A stretch of 64,000 nt of DNA, taken from NCBI RefSeq assembly GCF_030285665.1, contig NZ_CP127295.1:7750001-7814000 (forward strand), read 5' to 3'. The notes beneath the pieces are model-generated. The model saw only the letters and a program-made list of their open reading frames with translations. It was not told the DNA's origin and did no database searches. The stretch is from Amycolatopsis mongoliensis. GTDB lineage: Bacteria; Actinomycetota; Actinomycetes; Mycobacteriales; Pseudonocardiaceae. Every line of letters begins with the position of its first letter. Position 1 is the first letter of the stretch. The position numbers and the translations under genes are program-made. Below, piece by piece: positions 26,435 through 34,769 of this stretch.

Positions 26435-26812
26435 GTGGCCTTGATGTTCTTCAACGGCGGCGCCATGCGCGGCGAACCGCTGCACCACCTGCTCGACGGG
26501 TCGCCGTTCGTCGCGACGGCGGAGACCGCGCCGAAGTACCGGTTCTACGCCGTCGGCGAGCAGTGCCCGGCGCTCTACCCGGTGTCGCACGGCGGCGCGG
26601 CGGTCACCGGCGAGGTCTACGACGTCTCGCTGGACGACCTGCGGGACAGGGTGCTGCCGGCCGAACCGCACGAGCTGGAGCTCGGCGTCGTGGAGCTGGC
26701 CGACGGCAGCTCGGCGTTCGCCATGCTGCTGCGGCGGCCCTACACCTCGCACGTCGCCCTGCGGGACATAACGGAGGTCGGCGACTGGCGGGCGTTCAAG
26801 GCGAGCGCGTGA
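26435..26812 (+). CDS. Allophanate-hydrolase-related / gamma-glutamylcyclotransferase-fold protein
   Basis: A 125-aa protein starting at GTG 26435 (TAGGAG 5 nt upstream). FFNGGAMRGE takes the place of the YGSL start of gamma-glutamylcyclotransferase-fold proteins. TAPKYRFYAVGEQCPALYPV and EVYDVSLDDLRDRVLP resemble the C-terminal domain of allophanate hydrolase. In purine clusters such a protein could act on a ureido compound. No catalytic activity can be assigned. It sits 8 bp after the permease and overlaps glycerate kinase by 4 bp. Confidence 0.65.
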   Translation: MALMFFNGGAMRGEPLHHLLDGSPFVATAETAPKYRFYAVGEQCPALYPVSHGGAAVTGEVYDVSLDDLRDRVLPAEPHELELGVVELADGSSAFAMLLRRPYTSHVALRDITEVGDWRAFKASA

Positions 26813-27903
26813 GGGTCCTCGTCGCGCCGGACAAGTTCAAGGGGTCGCTGACCGCGGCCGAGGTGGCGTCGGCGGTGGCCACCGGCCTCGCCGACGTCCA
26901 CCCGGGTGTCGTGGCGCAGGCCCTCCCGGTGGCCGACGGCGGCGACGGCACGGTCGACGCCGCCGTCGCCGCGGGGTACCGGCGCGTGCGGGTCCCGGCG
27001 CGCGGGCCGACCGGCGTGCCGGTGACGGCGTGCTACGCGGTCCGCGGGGACACCGCCGTCGTCGAGCTGGCGGAGGCGTCCGGGCTGCACCGGCTGCCCG
27101 GGGCACCGGCGCCGCTCACCGCGACCAGCGCCGGCACCGGCGACGTCATCGCCGCGGCCGTCCGGGCGGGGTGCCGCCGGATCGTGCTCGGGGTCGGCGG
27201 CAGCGCCTGCACCGACGGCGGCGCGGGCATGCTGGCCGCGCTGGGCGCCCGACTCCTCGACCGTGCGGGGCGTGAGCTTCCCCCGGGTGGTGCGGCTCTT
27301 TCCCGGCTCGCGTCGCTGGACCTCTCTGGACTGTCTAAAGTGGACATCGAGCTGGCGAGCGATGTGGACAATCCGCTCTGCGGTCCGCGCGGGGCCGCTG
27401 CTGTCTACGGTCCGCAGAAAGGAGCGTCCCCTGACGACGTGGAGACGCTGGACGCGGCGTTGCGGCACTGGGCGTCGGTCGCCGGGCCGGAGTTCTCCGA
27501 GTGGCCGGGGGCCGGCGCCGCCGGGGGAGTGGGCTTCGCCGCGATGGCCGTGCTCGGTGCCCGGACGCGCCCCGGCATCGAGCTGCTGCTCGACCTGCTC
27601 GGCTTCGACGCGGCCCTGGCCGGAGCTTCGCTGGTCGTGACCGGCGAGGGCTCCCTGGACCGGCAGACGTTGTCCGGCAAGGCCCCGGCCGGGGTGGCCC
27701 GGGCCGCGGCGGCGAAAGGCATCCCGTGCGTCGCGGTGTCGGGGCGTTGTCGGCTGTCGTCTTCGGAACTGGCCGAGGCAGGCATCTCGGCCGCGTATGC
27801 CTTGACGGACCTGGAACCGGACCCGGCCCGCTGCATGGCGGAGGCGGCGCCGCTGCTGCGCCGCCTCGCCCACCGCATCGCGGTCGACCACCTCAAGCCG
27901 TGA
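26809..27903 (+). CDS. glxK: Glycerate kinase
   Basis: A 364-aa protein of the GarK/GlxK family. The start is VRVLVAPDKFKGSLTA with PVADGGDGTVDA (about 43-54), then GVGGSACTDGGAGML and VTGEGSLDRQTLSGKAP. It phosphorylates the glycerate made by GlxR and closes the route from purine-derived glyoxylate to central metabolism. GTG 26809 overlaps the preceding stop (GTGA). The gene ends in the left arm of a 24-bp hairpin. Confidence 0.93.
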   Translation: MRVLVAPDKFKGSLTAAEVASAVATGLADVHPGVVAQALPVADGGDGTVDAAVAAGYRRVRVPARGPTGVPVTACYAVRGDTAVVELAEASGLHRLPGAPAPLTATSAGTGDVIAAAVRAGCRRIVLGVGGSACTDGGAGMLAALGARLLDRAGRELPPGGAALSRLASLDLSGLSKVDIELASDVDNPLCGPRGAAAVYGPQKGASPDDVETLDAALRHWASVAGPEFSEWPGAGAAGGVGFAAMAVLGARTRPGIELLLDLLGFDAALAGASLVVTGEGSLDRQTLSGKAPAGVARAAAAKGIPCVAVSGRCRLSSSELAEAGISAAYALTDLEPDPARCMAEAAPLLRRLAHRIAVDHLKP

Positions 27904-27947
27904 ATGGCACATCGAGGGACTTCAAGTCTCTCGATGTGCCATTCACG
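27899..27947. repeat. 24-bp hairpin with one-base loop after glxK
   Basis: Arms 27899-27922 and 27924-27947 begin CGTGAATGGCACATCGAG and differ at one position, which would be a G-U pair in RNA. The left arm includes the glxK stop codon. The right arm runs into the end of an aldo/keto reductase fragment. It could terminate glxK transcription, but it shares the GTGAATG...CATTCAC ends of the other intergenic palindromes. Confidence 0.75.
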
Positions 27948-28086
27948 GACTTACTTCTCGCTGTCCAGGTGGTCCAGCTGCCGACTCGGTCTCGTCGGCC
28001 GGGCCGTACAGGTCGGACATGCCCATCAGGCCGAGGCCGAGGGCGCTGACGGCCGGACCGGTCCGGCCGAGGGTGCGGGTGCGCAT
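27943..28086 (-). pseudogene. Aldo/keto reductase, N-terminal fragment
   Basis: From ATG 28086 the minus strand encodes MRTRTLGRTGPAVSALGLG and continues LMGMSDLYGPADE, a clear start of an aldo/keto reductase. After about 35 residues the likeness ends and a stop codon appears at 27943-27945, inside the hairpin arm. More than 250 residues, including the catalytic Tyr, are missing. The divergent TetR gene was probably its regulator. I read it as a deletion remnant. Confidence 0.7.
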
Positions 28087-28121
28087 GGAGGTCTTCTGTT
28101 TCCGTTGATACCAGACACAAC

Positions 28122-28134
28122 GTATCATCGATAC
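28122..28134. promoter_or_regulatory. Candidate TetR operator
   Basis: GTATCATCGATAC is a perfect 13-bp dyad between the aldo/keto reductase fragment and the TetR gene. Related pieces (GATACC at 28108, GTTATCATTGG at 28158) lie on both sides. The position fits an autoregulated divergent promoter. Binding is inferred. Confidence 0.4.
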
Positions 28135-28172
28135 CGAACGGGTGCTACTGAGGATTTGTTATCATTGGAACC

Positions 28173-28868
28173 ATGGTGACGAAGACGGCGGTGGACACCC
28201 GCGAGCGGATCCTCGAGGCGGCAGCCGCGCTGCTGGTTGCGGAGGGGCGCGACGGCCTCTCGACCCGCGCGGTGAGCGCCGCGGCGGGCGTTCAGCCGCC
28301 CGCGCTGTACCGGCTCTTCGGCGACAAGGACGGCCTGCTCGACGCGGTCGCCGCGTACGGGTTCGACGAGTACCTGGCGAGCAAACGCGCCCTGGGCTCG
28401 ACGGGGGACGCGGTCGAGGACCTCCGCCGGGGCTGGGATCTGCACGTCGAGTTCGGGCTGGCGCGCCCGGAGTTCTACGTGCTCATGTACGGCGACGCGC
28501 GGCCGGGCCGCACCTCGCCGGCCGCCCGCGAGGCGGAGACGATGCTGCGGAGCATCGTCGAAGGTGTCGCGGCGGCGGGCCGTCTCCGCGTGAGCGTCGA
28601 ACGCGCGGCGCGGCTGGTGCACGCGACGGGCATGGGTGTGGTGCTGACGCTGATCGCGACGCCGGAGGAGGAGCGCGACCCGGAACTGTCGGCGACGGCT
28701 CGGGAGACGGTGCTGAGCCGGATCCTCACCGGCACCGAGGAGCCGGCCGGGTCCGGCCTGCCGGAGCACGCGATCGCGCTGCGGGCGGGTCTCGACGGTG
28801 CGGCGGTGCTGACCGAGGCCGAGCGCGTGCTGCTCGCGGAGTGGCTGGACCGCATCGCCGACGCCTGA
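28173..28868 (+). CDS. TetR family regulator
   Basis: A 231-aa protein with the N-terminal helix-turn-helix at about residues 11-58 (RERILEAAAALLVAEG, then STRAVSAAAGVQPPALYRLFGDK). The C-terminal part is an all-helical ligand domain with no motif I can name. ATG start at 28173. Its divergent partner is the broken aldo/keto reductase, so it may have lost its main target. Confidence 0.88.
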   Translation: MVTKTAVDTRERILEAAAALLVAEGRDGLSTRAVSAAAGVQPPALYRLFGDKDGLLDAVAAYGFDEYLASKRALGSTGDAVEDLRRGWDLHVEFGLARPEFYVLMYGDARPGRTSPAAREAETMLRSIVEGVAAAGRLRVSVERAARLVHATGMGVVLTLIATPEEERDPELSATARETVLSRILTGTEEPAGSGLPEHAIALRAGLDGAAVLTEAERVLLAEWLDRIADA

Positions 28869-28908
28869 TCCGGTCGGCCCCCCGCTTTGCCGTGGGAGGG
28901 CGTGGCCG

Positions 28909-28965
28909 GGAGGACGTGAATGCCCCATTCACGTCCTCCGACGCCATGAATGAGTCATTCACGGC
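28909..28965. repeat. Tandem TGAATG palindromes after the TetR gene
   Basis: GGAGGACGTGAATG (28909-28922) pairs with CATTCACGTCCTCC (28926-28939) across 3 nt. Next to it, GCCATGAATGA (28943-28953) pairs with TCATTCACGGC (28955-28965) with one mismatch. The TGAATGA-N-TCATTCA core is the same as in the pair at 13195-13249. Confidence 0.75.
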
Positions 28966-29058
28966 ATGCGGGCCCGCGCTGAGACCCGGCTCGGCCGTCC
29001 GGCGGAGGGCTGGATCGGTTCAGATCGATCGGACATTGCTTGTCATCGTCCTGAGGCT

Positions 29059-29085
29059 CAATATGTTGCCGCTCACAACATATTG
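29059..29085. promoter_or_regulatory. Perfect inverted repeat operator before the GH15 gene
   Basis: CAATATGTTG (29059-29068) and CAACATATTG (29076-29085) form a perfect 10-bp inverted repeat with a 7-bp spacer, ending 25 bp before the start codon. An AT-rich perfect dyad in this GC-rich DNA is a strong operator candidate. No regulator gene is adjacent. Confidence 0.6.
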
Positions 29086-29110
29086 ACGACAACGCCGTCG
29101 GAGGGTCTCG

Positions 29111-31333
29111 ATGATCAGGTGGAAAGCGGTCCTGGCCTGCGCAGGAGCGATAGTTCTGCTGGCCGGTGCGCTGCCCGGCACGGCACTGGCGAGCGGCACC
29201 GCGACCGACTGCTGCGGCGGTGGCGCCTCCTGGGCCACCGGCAACAAGTCCGCTCTCGGGACCTCGACGACCACGAGCAGCCCGGTGTGGTTCACCGTCG
29301 CCGACGGCGTCACCTCGGAGGTCTTCTACCCCCGGGCCGACGTCGCGAACATGCAGGACATGCAGTTCGTCGTCACCGACGGCAGCAGTTTCGTGGACCT
29401 GGAACGGGACGCCACGAACCACGTCGTCACCATGCCCGACGAGAAGGCCCTGCAGTACACCGTCACCAACACCGCCAAGAGCGGGAAGTACCGGATCACC
29501 ACCGACTACGTCACCGACCCGGCCCGCTCGACGCTCGTGCGGAACACGCGGTTCCAGTCCCTCGACGGCGGCAGCTACCGGCTCTACCTCCTGGCCAACC
29601 CGTCCATGGCCGGCGGCGGCGCCAACGACAACGCGTGGTGGGACGGCAGCGGCCTGCTGGCCAGCGGCACCGAGACGCTGTTCGGCGGCGCGGCCACCAC
29701 GGTCGTCTCCGCGCTGCGCGTCTCGACCGGCTTCACCGCGCACGACAACGGCTACAGCGGCGCGGCCAGCGACTGCCTGGTGGACCTGCGCGCCGACAAG
29801 ACCCTGAACAACCAGTTCGACACCATCTCCGGCACCGGCAACGTCGTCCAGTGTGGACAGATCCCGGTCGGCACCGACACGACCTTCACCGTCGCACTCG
29901 GCTACGGCGGCACGGCGGCCGCCGCCACGTCCGCCGCGAGCGGATCGCTGAGCAGCGGGTTCTCCGCGGTCGCGACGTCCTACCGGTCCGGCTGGAACTC
30001 CTATGTGGGCAGCCTGAAACCCGCTCCGGCCAGCGTCTCCGGGGACACGCAACGACGTCGCGCCTACTACGTCGCCGCGATGGCGCTCAAGACCGCCGAG
30101 GACAAGCAGCACCCGGGCGCGAGCGTCGCGGGCCTGGCGACACCGTGGGGCAACTTCACCAACGGCGACCAGCTCAACGACGGCTACCACCGCGTCTGGG
30201 GCCGTGACCTCTACCAGCAGGCGACCGGCCTGCTCGCCGCCGGCGATACCGCGCAGGCCAAGCGGATGGCGCAGTTCCTCTGGAACTCCCAGTGGATCGG
30301 CAGCCCGACCGCGGGCGACGGCACGACGTACCCGGCGGGCTCGTTCCCGCGCTACAGCCCGGTTTCCGGCGTCTCCGGGGCAAGTGCTCAGCAGCTCGGC
30401 TGCTGCGAACAGCTCGACCAGGACGCCGACGCGATCCTGCTGGCCTGGCTGACCGGCCTCACCGACGCCTCGACCTACGCCAAGGTCAAGACGACGGCGA
30501 ACCACATCGTCGCGACCGGCCCGGACACCACCGAGCGGTGGGAGGAGCAGTACGGGAAGTCGCCGTCGTCGGTGGCCGCCGAGATCGCCGGCCTCATCGC
30601 GGCGGGCGCGATCGCGCGGGCCAACGGCGACACCGCGAGCGCGACCTCGTGGGAGTCCACCGCGGACTCGTGGCGCAACTCCCTGGCCGGCTGGACCGTG
30701 ACCACGTCCGGCTACTGGGGCGGGCACACCTACTACGAACGGCTCGACCGCGCCGGGAACCCCAACGACGGTGCGACGATCTGTTTCGACGAAGGCTGCT
30801 TCTACGAACACGACGTCACCGACTTCGGCTTCCTCGACCTGGTGCGGCTCGGCATCCGCCCGGCCGGCGACACGACGATCGCGAGCTCGGTCGCGCCGAC
30901 CGCGGCGGCGTCCGACGGCAACTCGGCGATGCAGGTGACGCTGCCCAACGGCGACGTCTACTTCCACCGCTACCCGCACGACAACTACGGCGAGAGCACC
31001 TCGACCTGCAACGGCTGGCCCGCGGGCGGCACCCAGCGGTTCGGGCGGCTGTGGCCGGTGCTGTCGGGGGAGCGCGGCCAGTACGAGCTGGCCAACGGCC
31101 GGTCGGCGGCGGTCTACCTGAAGTCCATGGCGGACTCGGCCAACGACGGGTACTTCGTGCCCGAACAGGTCTGGGACCGCGCCGACGTCGGGTGCTTCGG
31201 CCTGGGCCGCCCGACGGGCAGCGCGGGGCCGCTGATGTGGGCCGAGGGCCAGTACCTGCGGCTCGCGCAGAGCATGGACGCGGGCCACAACCTCGACACG
31301 CCGTCGATCGTGAAGTCCCGCTACGGCACCTGA
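29111..31333 (+). CDS. Secreted GH15-family glucoamylase/glucodextranase-like enzyme
   Basis: A 740-aa protein. Residues 1-28 form a Sec signal peptide (ATVLLAGALPG-like core ending ALA, cleavage before SG). A beta-rich glucodextranase N-type domain (about 30-300) precedes an (alpha/alpha)6 barrel beginning near 310. HRVWGRDLYQQATGLLAAGD is the typical substrate-loop motif. The likely acid is E478/E479 in WEEQYGKSPSS and the base is E712 in MWAEGQYLRL. It should release glucose from the ends of extracellular alpha-glucans. GGAGGG lies 5 nt before ATG 29111. There is no carbohydrate-binding module or anchor. Its last 13 bp overlap a convergent gene. Confidence 0.82.
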   Translation: MIRWKAVLACAGAIVLLAGALPGTALASGTATDCCGGGASWATGNKSALGTSTTTSSPVWFTVADGVTSEVFYPRADVANMQDMQFVVTDGSSFVDLERDATNHVVTMPDEKALQYTVTNTAKSGKYRITTDYVTDPARSTLVRNTRFQSLDGGSYRLYLLANPSMAGGGANDNAWWDGSGLLASGTETLFGGAATTVVSALRVSTGFTAHDNGYSGAASDCLVDLRADKTLNNQFDTISGTGNVVQCGQIPVGTDTTFTVALGYGGTAAAATSAASGSLSSGFSAVATSYRSGWNSYVGSLKPAPASVSGDTQRRRAYYVAAMALKTAEDKQHPGASVAGLATPWGNFTNGDQLNDGYHRVWGRDLYQQATGLLAAGDTAQAKRMAQFLWNSQWIGSPTAGDGTTYPAGSFPRYSPVSGVSGASAQQLGCCEQLDQDADAILLAWLTGLTDASTYAKVKTTANHIVATGPDTTERWEEQYGKSPSSVAAEIAGLIAAGAIARANGDTASATSWESTADSWRNSLAGWTVTTSGYWGGHTYYERLDRAGNPNDGATICFDEGCFYEHDVTDFGFLDLVRLGIRPAGDTTIASSVAPTAAASDGNSAMQVTLPNGDVYFHRYPHDNYGESTSTCNGWPAGGTQRFGRLWPVLSGERGQYELANGRSAAVYLKSMADSANDGYFVPEQVWDRADVGCFGLGRPTGSAGPLMWAEGQYLRLAQSMDAGHNLDTPSIVKSRYGT

Positions 31334-32190
31334 GCACCCAGCTTCCGGGCCCGGGTCAGCAGCTCCTCGACCCGGGCCCGGAGCTTCGGGGTCTCCCGGT
31401 CGAGGTCCGGCAGCAGGGTCGCGTAGTCCGACACCAGCCGCCGGTAGCCGCGCGCGAACTTGCTCTTGCCCTTGTCACGCGCGTAGCGCCGGTCCAGGTC
31501 GATGATCTCCTGGGCCAGCACGGCGGCGGCCGCGGCCAGCTCGGTCCGCGCGTCCGCCGCGGCGTCACGACGTTCGCGACGGTCCAGGGCCGACCGGGCG
31601 GCCCGGCGCGAAGCCAGGTACAGCGCGGCGGCGCCGAGGACGACCGCGCCGGCCGCGGCCGCCGCGACGAGGTACCGCGGCAGCGACGGGCTGACCGTGC
31701 GGCCGCCGTCGGGGATCGCCCCGGACCGCACCAGCAGGTCGTAGTTGACGACCGCGACCTTCAGCGCCTCCACCGGGCGGTCGGTGAAGGCGTCGATGCC
31801 GTTGCCGATCATCGACTCCGCGACGAACGCCTTGCCGAAGTTCTCGTCGTCCTTGCCGGGCAGCTGGGAACAGCCGTACTTCTCGAAGTCGTCGCCGTCA
31901 CGGCTCAGCATCAGCGCCAGGGTGCCGTCGGCCGCGCCGGACACGCTGTCGCACGCGTCGCTCAGGTCGGCGCCCGGTGCCAGGAACGCGACGACGAGAC
32001 GCCGGTTGCCGATCACGCGTTCCGCGGCGGCCTGGTCGATCGTGACCCCGGGCGCGGCGTACACCGACGCCGTCCGCAGCTGCCGGGCGACCGGGCCGTC
32101 GAACACCCCGGCCGACCACACCGCCCAGGCAGCCAGTACCAGGCAGCCGAGCACCGCGACGCCGAACGCGCTGCCGAAGAAGCGTTTCAC
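31321..32190 (-). CDS. Membrane protein of unknown function
   Basis: A 289-aa protein I do not recognise. One membrane segment lies at about residues 8-28 and another at about 165-185. Between them is an extracytoplasmic domain of about 130 residues with two Cys (DACDSV and KYGCSQL) that could form a disulfide. The cytoplasmic tail is a long, charged, probably coiled-coil helix. GGGAGG 5 nt before GTG 32190 gives the start, which overlaps the previous gene by 4 bp. Last gene of a three-gene membrane operon. Confidence 0.7.
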   Translation of the reverse strand: MKRFFGSAFGVAVLGCLVLAAWAVWSAGVFDGPVARQLRTASVYAAPGVTIDQAAAERVIGNRRLVVAFLAPGADLSDACDSVSGAADGTLALMLSRDGDDFEKYGCSQLPGKDDENFGKAFVAESMIGNGIDAFTDRPVEALKVAVVNYDLLVRSGAIPDGGRTVSPSLPRYLVAAAAAGAVVLGAAALYLASRRAARSALDRRERRDAAADARTELAAAAAVLAQEIIDLDRRYARDKGKSKFARGYRRLVSDYATLLPDLDRETPKLRARVEELLTRARKLGAQVP

Positions 32191-33512
32191 GCGAGCCTCC
32201 CGCGCAGGAACTCCGCCGGCCGGTAGTCGGCGCGGCCCAGCAGCTCGGCCGTGGTGTCCAAATCGGACTGTGCCGCGTCGAGCAGGCCGTGCACGTGCTT
32301 GTCCGGCAGGTTCTCGTCGAACGCTTCCCGGGCCGCCGTCAGCTGCGTGATCCCGCGCGCGAGCGCCGCGGCGGACGCGCCGTCGGTCAGGCCGGAGATC
32401 TCGACGGCGAGCGCGGTCAGGACGGCCAGCCGTGCCGGCACGCCGATCCCGGCCGGCCGGTCCGGTCGTACCACCCGGCGGCCCGAGAGGACGAGGAACC
32501 CGACCGCGCAGGCGGCGAACAGCCACGGCAGCGCGGGCAGCGCGACCCGGAGCGGGTCGAACGGGGTGTAGGGGAGCGGGCGGTCGAACAGCCCGGCGTA
32601 GCGGATGGCCGTGACGCGGTCGAGCCAGGCGCCCAGGACCTTGCGCTGCGGATAGGCGTACGTGCTGAGCCGGTCCGCGAACTGGCCGTAGAAGCTCGCC
32701 GTCACGACGTCGGAGAAGGCGGCGGCCGACGGGCCGTCGTATTCGACCCACTGGCCGTACATCGCCACGATCGGCCGGCCGGGGAACTCCTTCGCCAGTG
32801 CCGGTCCGAAGCGGACGAGCGGCCGGTCGGCCGGTTGCTGCGGCAGCGCGACGTACAACGGCCGGGCGCCGGGGAACGCGGCCGTCGTCGCGGGCGCGTC
32901 CGGCAGCGTCGCTCCCGGCGCGATGAACCGCCCGGTGCCGCGAAGCGCCGTGGTGGCGGCGGCCAGCTCCGCCGCAGTCGGGTCGCGCCGGGCGATCGCG
33001 GCCTGGTCCGGCGGTTCGGGCCGGTGGTTCAGGTGGGCGATCAGGGTGGTCAGCGACTCGGTGACGTCGCCGGTGGCGAACTGGTGGATCCACTCGCTCG
33101 CGCGGTCGGCCGAGGCCTGCAGGATCCCGCCGCTGACCTCGGTACCGACCACGCGGACGGTCGCGGCGTCGACGTCGTGCACCCGGTCGCCGTCCGCCTT
33201 CTTCAGCCCGGGCGGCGCGACGAGGATCCGGTAGCCGGTGCCGCCGGCCGCGGCTTTCACGGCCTGGTCGTCCCAGGTCGCGATCGAGCCCGGCAGCCGT
33301 ACGACGGGCGTGGCCTCGACCAGCGCCGTCAGCTGCTCGGCCGATGGCACGGTCGCGCCGCTCAGCTCGCCGGCCGACCCTTCGGGGATCGGGTCCTTCG
33401 CGGCCGGCGCCTGGCCGTAGCTGACGTCGATGCTCTGCTTCTGCACGAGGAGGAACGTCACCAGCACGGCGACGGCCGCGGCGAGCAGGACCCAGCGAAT
33501 CCGGTCAGCCAC
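32187..33512 (-). CDS. Membrane protein of unknown function
   Basis: A 441-aa protein I do not recognise. A membrane segment lies at about residues 6-24, then an extracytoplasmic part of about 320 residues, a second membrane segment at about 345-365, and a helical cytoplasmic tail. The layout is like that of the next protein, and both could be parts of one membrane complex. GTG start at 33512 lies within the end of the upstream small gene. Confidence 0.7.
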   Translation of the reverse strand: MADRIRWVLLAAAVAVLVTFLLVQKQSIDVSYGQAPAAKDPIPEGSAGELSGATVPSAEQLTALVEATPVVRLPGSIATWDDQAVKAAAGGTGYRILVAPPGLKKADGDRVHDVDAATVRVVGTEVSGGILQASADRASEWIHQFATGDVTESLTTLIAHLNHRPEPPDQAAIARRDPTAAELAAATTALRGTGRFIAPGATLPDAPATTAAFPGARPLYVALPQQPADRPLVRFGPALAKEFPGRPIVAMYGQWVEYDGPSAAAFSDVVTASFYGQFADRLSTYAYPQRKVLGAWLDRVTAIRYAGLFDRPLPYTPFDPLRVALPALPWLFAACAVGFLVLSGRRVVRPDRPAGIGVPARLAVLTALAVEISGLTDGASAAALARGITQLTAAREAFDENLPDKHVHGLLDAAQSDLDTTAELLGRADYRPAEFLRGRLA

Positions 33513-33810
33513 GGGCGGCCGCCCGCCAGATCGCGTCGGCGCGGCGCGCGTGCTCCTCGGCCGCCTGGGCCGCCCGCGCACCTCCGTGCGCTGCCGCGAT
33601 GGTCTCTGCCCGGGTCAGCAACTGCTCGGCTTCCGGCTGGGGAGCGGCCGCGGCGTCGCGGCTCACGGCGGCGTTCTCGATCGCCGCCCGCGCGGCCGAC
33701 CAGGCGGTCCGCCGGCGCAGTTCGCGGCCCCGCCACCAGGGCACGGCGACAACCCCGAACCCGCCGACGGCGATCACCACCGCGGCGATCACCCAGACCA
33801 CCCATGTCAT
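33505..33810 (-). CDS. Small membrane protein of unknown function
   Basis: About 101 aa from ATG 33810 (a GTG at 33819 is possible). A membrane helix at about residues 4-26 is followed by a short basic stretch and an Ala/Glu-rich helical tail. It overlaps the 441-aa gene by 8 bp. It lies 89 bp downstream of the NAD-kinase-like gene in the same direction, so it may still belong to the NrtR-controlled transcript. Confidence 0.6.
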   Translation of the reverse strand: MTWVVWVIAAVVIAVGGFGVVAVPWWRGRELRRRTAWSAARAAIENAAVSRDAAAAPQPEAEQLLTRAETIAAAHGGARAAQAAEEHARRADAIWRAAARG

Positions 33811-33899
33811 CCCGGCCACCTTCGATCTTCGGCGAGAAGGTCATTCTCGCGATCGAGATCCGCGAGTGTGACAACGTTGCCGCATCGTGTCCCAGCCGC

Positions 33900-34769
33900 T
33901 CACCGGACCAGGTGGACAGTCTTCGCGGCGGGGACGAACGTCGCCGTCTGGCCGCGGGTGAGGGCGACCTTGTCGGCCTCGAGGCCGTCGCCGAACGCGA
34001 CCAGGCGGTCGGACTCGACTTCGACCGTGAGCGGCGCCGACGTCAGTTCCCCTTCGGTGCACGTGGTCCCGGTCGTCGGCGACGGCCACGCCTCGCGCAC
34101 GAACCAGACCAGCCGGGTCTCGCCGGGGGCGGGCAGCCGGAGCCCGCTCCCGCGCTCCCGCCACACCGACCCGCACCAGCCGGTGGCTCCGGTGCCCGTC
34201 CCGACGAGGATGCCCGACGACGCCTGCCGTTCCGCCGGCCCGCCACCGACCCCCAGCCGGTAGCGGGCCGTCTGGTGCCCGGCGTGCCCCAGGTAGATCT
34301 CGTTGAGCGCCAGCAGCCGCTGGCCGTCGTCCGCGGTGAGCTCGGCCATCGTCCGGTGCTCGACGTCGCCGGTGGAGCGCACCAGGTCCGCGACGGCGGC
34401 GGGTGGGTGCCTGACGAGCACCCCGGGCGCGCCGGGCGTCACGCCGATCACCGGCTGGCCGTCGAGGTACTTGGCGACGTTGGCGATCAGCCCGTCCTGG
34501 CCGACCACCACGACGACGTCCTCCGGGGTGAACAGGAACCGGTCGAGGTCCGCCCGTTCGACCTCGCCGCGACGCCAGTCGAGCGGGATCGCCGCCGATG
34601 TCGCGGCGAGCGCCGCGCGCACGGCGGTGTCGGCCTCGGTCACCTCGGCCAGGTCACGGCCGCGCGTGCGCAGGAAGAACTCCGCCTGGCCGCGCGTGCC
34701 GTGCCGGGCGAGCAGTTCGGCCAGCTCGGTGCGCCGGTGCACCAGCACGACGCGCGGGGCGAGGCTCAC
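33900..34769 (-). CDS. NAD kinase-like protein with altered GGDG motif
   Basis: A 289-aa protein with the fold pattern of ATP-NAD kinases. VVVVGQDGLIANV stands where NAD kinases have GGDGT, the Asp being kept. LALNEIYLGH carries the NE motif, and SSGILVGTGTGATGW replaces the usual PTGSTAY. The changes may mean a different substrate or a sensor role. It overlaps the SPFH gene by 4 bp and sits behind NrtR-type operators, which supports a link with NAD metabolism. Confidence 0.68.
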   Translation of the reverse strand: MSLAPRVVLVHRRTELAELLARHGTRGQAEFFLRTRGRDLAEVTEADTAVRAALAATSAAIPLDWRRGEVERADLDRFLFTPEDVVVVVGQDGLIANVAKYLDGQPVIGVTPGAPGVLVRHPPAAVADLVRSTGDVEHRTMAELTADDGQRLLALNEIYLGHAGHQTARYRLGVGGGPAERQASSGILVGTGTGATGWCGSVWRERGSGLRLPAPGETRLVWFVREAWPSPTTGTTCTEGELTSAPLTVEVESDRLVAFGDGLEADKVALTRGQTATFVPAAKTVHLVR

